64,000 nucleotides of DNA, from assembly GCA_016187935.1 (NCBI GenBank), contig JACPIU010000037.1:106831-170830 (forward strand). The letters are read 5' to 3'. The notes beneath the pieces are model-generated. The model saw nothing but the letters and a program-made list of their open reading frames with translations, was not told where the DNA came from and did not search any database. Shown piece by piece: positions 61,767-64,000 of the stretch (positions within the stretch are counted from its first letter, which is position 1; the number at the start of each line of letters is the position of its first letter). A program made the translations under genes and the position numbers. The DNA is from Bdellovibrio sp. GTDB taxonomy: Bacteria > Bdellovibrionota > Bacteriovoracia > Bacteriovoracales > Bacteriovoracaceae.

Positions 61767-62393
61767 CTATTCAATCACTCTATTGGATAAATAGCTCGCA
61801 ATTCCCATGGTACGAGCACGTTTAATCGCTGTGGTTGAAAAGCGTTGATGTTTACGACTAATACCGCTGATACGGGCAGGGGAAATTTTCCCAAACTCGT
61901 TGATCAGCCACATAAATGTTTTGGGATCTTTCCAATCTGCTCGAATCTCTTTGGAAGTAAACCAGCAACCTCGCCGCCGAGAAAATTTACTGTGTTCACG
62001 ATCCTCCAATTCATCTCCTTCTTTGACTTCAGCATCGGCCACAGATCCATAATACTTTTTGGAAAGAGGTGTCTTATAGAGTTTTACAATCTTTTCTTGA
62101 AAGCGATCTTCACCTAAACTAATAATTAAATGGCGAACGACATGCTCATTAATGCCCAATTTTCGAGACAATTCGGCGTTTATTGTTGATCCGCCTTTAA
62201 ACATAAAATAGGTATAGTGACCTTTTTTCTGACCAGATTCTGAAGCCTGGGCAAATACTTTTTGCCCCCACACATCTTCAATCAATAACTCGCCTTTGAA
62301 TTCTGCAATAACTTCTTTCACCATTGACGACAACGCATTATAGGCGCCGTCTCCTGCATCGGCCTTTGAAATAACGGCCAATTCATAGATCAT
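61767..62393 (-). CDS. Ribosomal protein bS6-bS18 fusion
   Basis: A single 208-codon frame encodes two 30S platform proteins. Residues 1 to about 105 are bS6 (MIYELAVISKADAGDGAYNA, GQKKGHYTYFMFKGGSTINA, NEHVVRHLIISLGEDR). A charged linker (about 106-135) leads to bS18 (about 136-208: RRGCWFTSKEIRADW, FGKISPARISGISRKHQRFS, TTAIKRARTMGIASYL). Both parts have near-full length. In bacteria S6 and S18 bind 16S rRNA as a heterodimer, so a fusion would be structurally reasonable. AGGAGG precedes the ATG. An internal AAGGAG and in-frame TTG (codon 129) lie at the junction and could start S18 alone. No rpsR gene is found next to it. Confidence 0.92.
   Translation of the reverse strand: MIYELAVISKADAGDGAYNALSSMVKEVIAEFKGELLIEDVWGQKVFAQASESGQKKGHYTYFMFKGGSTINAELSRKLGINEHVVRHLIISLGEDRFQEKIVKLYKTPLSKKYYGSVADAEVKEGDELEDREHSKFSRRRGCWFTSKEIRADWKDPKTFMWLINEFGKISPARISGISRKHQRFSTTAIKRARTMGIASYLSNRVIE
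62007..62020 (-). promoter_or_regulatory. Internal ribosome site and TTG at the S6-S18 junction
   Basis: On the minus strand AAGGAG (62020-62015) is 5 bases before an in-frame TTG (62009-62007, codon 129). Initiation here would give a separate S18 of about 80 residues, close to normal length. It may be a relic of a former rpsR start or a working one. Confidence 0.5.
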
Positions 62394-62512
62394 AGAAACC
62401 TCCTGGACTAAGGCCCATGGACTAAATTATCAAACGCCACGGGCAAGATTTTTGAACGATTGTGCAACTTATCAGACGGTATGGATTTTGGGAAGCAATA
62501 ACGCAATGCAAA

Positions 62513-64000
62513 TCAGGCATAATCCTGGGGGAAAATTTCATACTGCTCAATATGGTAGTTATTCTCTGACCGAATGACGATGGCCTTGTCGAATTTTGTT
62601 TCTAGATTTTCAATAATATCGATATCTTCACCACATAGAAGAGCGGAAATCTCGGGGTGGGCATAGACGAAAATCTTCTGCACTTTCTCCTTAGAGATAA
62701 TCTTAATGAGTTCGCGCACGATCTCATAGCAGACCGTCAAGGTGGATTTAATTCGTCCAGCTCCTTCACAATAAGGGCACGCACTACACATAATTCGAGT
62801 CAAGGTATCTCGTGTACGTTTTCTGGTCATCTCAACTAAACCTAAACCAGAGATGGGAAGGACGTTGGTTTTGGCGCGGTCTTTTTTTAATGCTTCAAGT
62901 AGCGCTTGATATACCATCGTGCGATGTTCTATTCGTTCCATATCAATAAAATCAATGATGATTATCCCACCACAGTTGCGCAGACGTAATTGGTAGGCGA
63001 TTTCCTTCACAGCTTCGAGATTTGTTTTGAGGATTGTATCCTCGAGATTCTTCCGGCCAACAAATTTTCCGGTATTCACGTCAACCGAGACCAGGGCCTC
63101 AGTTTGATCAATGTTCAAGGAACCGCCAGATTTCAAAAATACTTTATTTGAAAGTGCCCGTTCGATTTCCAACTCAACTCCATAATGCTCAAAGAGCGGA
63201 GTCTCACCATCGTAATACTTTGCTTTGCCTTTAAGGGCGGGAAGATACTTGAGAGCAAATTTCTCTACTTCTTTAAAATTATCTTTCGAGTCCACGGTAA
63301 CAACGTCAACATCTTCGTCGGTAATATCTCTTAGAACTCGTTGAACGAAAGATAAATCCTTGTAACAAAGAGATGGGGCCTTTATCTTCTCGGATATTTT
63401 CTGAATATCGCGCCATATTTTGACGAGCATATTAAAATCACTCTTCAATGTCTTATAGGACTGTCCTTCGGCAACGGTTCGGGCAATGATCCCTTTCCCT
63501 TCCGGTCGAATAGAATCCAAAATGTCTTTCAGGCGATCCCGCTCTTTATCGTCTTCAATCCGTCGCGAAACTCCGGTATGCTCAATAAAAGGCATAAACA
63601 CGACGTGTCGCCCGGCAAGAGTGATATGACGAGTTACACGTGGTCCTTTTGAAGAAATAGGTTCTTTTGCTACTTGAATGAGAATTTCATCTCCCTCTTT
63701 TAAGATATTTTCGACCGCGGCATCAGGGCGAAATTTAATACTCATAGTTTCAGTGAAGGTTGAGAGTTCATCGGGGATGACCTCCCCTAGTTTGCTCTGC
63801 ACGTCAGTTTGTTGCTGCTTAAGAAGATCAGCAACGGCACGTTGTTCCTGCAGCGTGGGAATGTAGGCATCATCAACATAAAGAAAAGCGGCCTTTTCCT
63901 GGCCAATATCGACAAAGGCCGATTGCATGCCTGGCAGAACTCGAACCACTCGCCCCTTATAAATATTTCCAACACGTGGGGAACTATCTCCGTGTTCGTG
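62513..64000 (-). CDS. rng: Ribonuclease G/E (5' end outside window)
   Basis: The frame is open to the window edge; 495 codons are visible. The S1-like start (VGNIYKGRVVRVLPGMQSAF, VDIGQEKAAFLYVDDAYIP) shows the gene begins beyond 64000; only about 30-40 residues are missing. The catalytic Asp lies in IIIIDFIDMERIEHRTM, after VSVDVNTGKFVGRKNLEDT, and the zinc-link CPxC motif is in ACPYCEGAGRIKS. The short length after it fits RNase G rather than RNase E with its long tail. It processes 5S/16S rRNA and mRNA. The S6-S18 gene follows after 119 bases. Confidence 0.93.
   Translation of the reverse strand, partial: HEHGDSSPRVGNIYKGRVVRVLPGMQSAFVDIGQEKAAFLYVDDAYIPTLQEQRAVADLLKQQQTDVQSKLGEVIPDELSTFTETMSIKFRPDAAVENILKEGDEILIQVAKEPISSKGPRVTRHITLAGRHVVFMPFIEHTGVSRRIEDDKERDRLKDILDSIRPEGKGIIARTVAEGQSYKTLKSDFNMLVKIWRDIQKISEKIKAPSLCYKDLSFVQRVLRDITDEDVDVVTVDSKDNFKEVEKFALKYLPALKGKAKYYDGETPLFEHYGVELEIERALSNKVFLKSGGSLNIDQTEALVSVDVNTGKFVGRKNLEDTILKTNLEAVKEIAYQLRLRNCGGIIIIDFIDMERIEHRTMVYQALLEALKKDRAKTNVLPISGLGLVEMTRKRTRDTLTRIMCSACPYCEGAGRIKSTLTVCYEIVRELIKIISKEKVQKIFVYAHPEISALLCGEDIDIIENLETKFDKAIVIRSENNYHIEQYEIFPQDYA

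Noticed and set aside
1..64000. tRNA, rRNA and prophage genes
   Set aside because: No cloverleaf with a conserved T-loop, no rRNA stretch and no integrase, capsid or transposase gene was recognised while reading the intergenic regions.

Overview
The window looks like a chromosomal segment of a predatory-type or related deltaproteobacterium in the broad sense, most likely Bdellovibrionota (Bacteriovorax/Bdellovibrio relatives). This is inferred from gene content: the order rng, S6, S18, DUF2232, rplI, dnaB; a MotA/MotB pair with a Cys/Pro-rich MotB N-terminus; lone FliN; many lipoproteins, large secreted proteins and orphan receivers; moderate GC; and very tight packing with many ATGA overlaps and tail-to-tail overlaps. 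No 16S gene or other decisive marker is present, so the placement is not proven. I found no convincing rRNA, tRNA, CRISPR array, transposase or phage genes.

Layout. 1-5300: a signal-transduction block with a partial membrane PAS sensor, a NhaR-like LysR regulator, a Crp/Fnr regulator, a NarX/NarL-like two-component pair behind a perfect FNR-type box, and a single-domain receiver. 5532-16544: surface and secreted proteins (a 2000-residue alpha-2-macroglobulin-like protein with a degenerate thioester site, a CARDB repeat protein), a methyltransferase and a second Crp/Fnr paralogue. 16802-23894: rarD, a TGS-less thrS, merC-like, a DksA-like protein without a full zinc finger, two peptidoglycan hydrolases (PBP4 type and amidase), a 125-bp palindromic repeat element, fliN and a YceD-like gene. 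24056-33817: housekeeping genes (HIT, DUF2797, nth, maf/yceF, yidD, priA, cysS, pyrC, cdd), with a membrane zinc-binding protein coupled to pyrC. 33935-45724: a hybrid kinase and envelope proteins, including an amidohydrolase lipoprotein, a beta-barrel protein, an EF-hand lipoprotein and a GLUG-repeat lipoprotein. 45992-51937: a compact operon for phenylalanine and tyrosine synthesis. 51934-57170: yciB-like, a WYL-like protein, a pseudouridine synthase and motAB. 57423-64000: pabB, dnaB, rplI, DUF2232, a fused S6-S18 ribosomal protein and rng.

How genes fit together. The aromatic operon supplies DAHP synthase twice (class I-alpha, then class I-beta fused to chorismate mutase), an aminotransferase, prephenate dehydrogenase and prephenate dehydratase, so chorismate can be taken to both Phe and Tyr precursors from one transcript headed by a proline iminopeptidase. 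The dacB/amiC pair overlaps and probably acts together in the periplasm on peptidoglycan. The mot genes are followed by an overlapping rluA-type gene.

The most striking item is the single open frame at 61767-62393, which encodes bS6 followed directly by bS18. These two proteins are known heterodimer partners in the 30S platform, and the junction retains a Shine-Dalgarno-like sequence and an in-frame TTG that could still start a separate S18. Other items worth checking are the 22976-23100 palindromic element, the FNR box, the loss of the second zinc site in PriA, and the degenerate thioester in the A2M-like protein.
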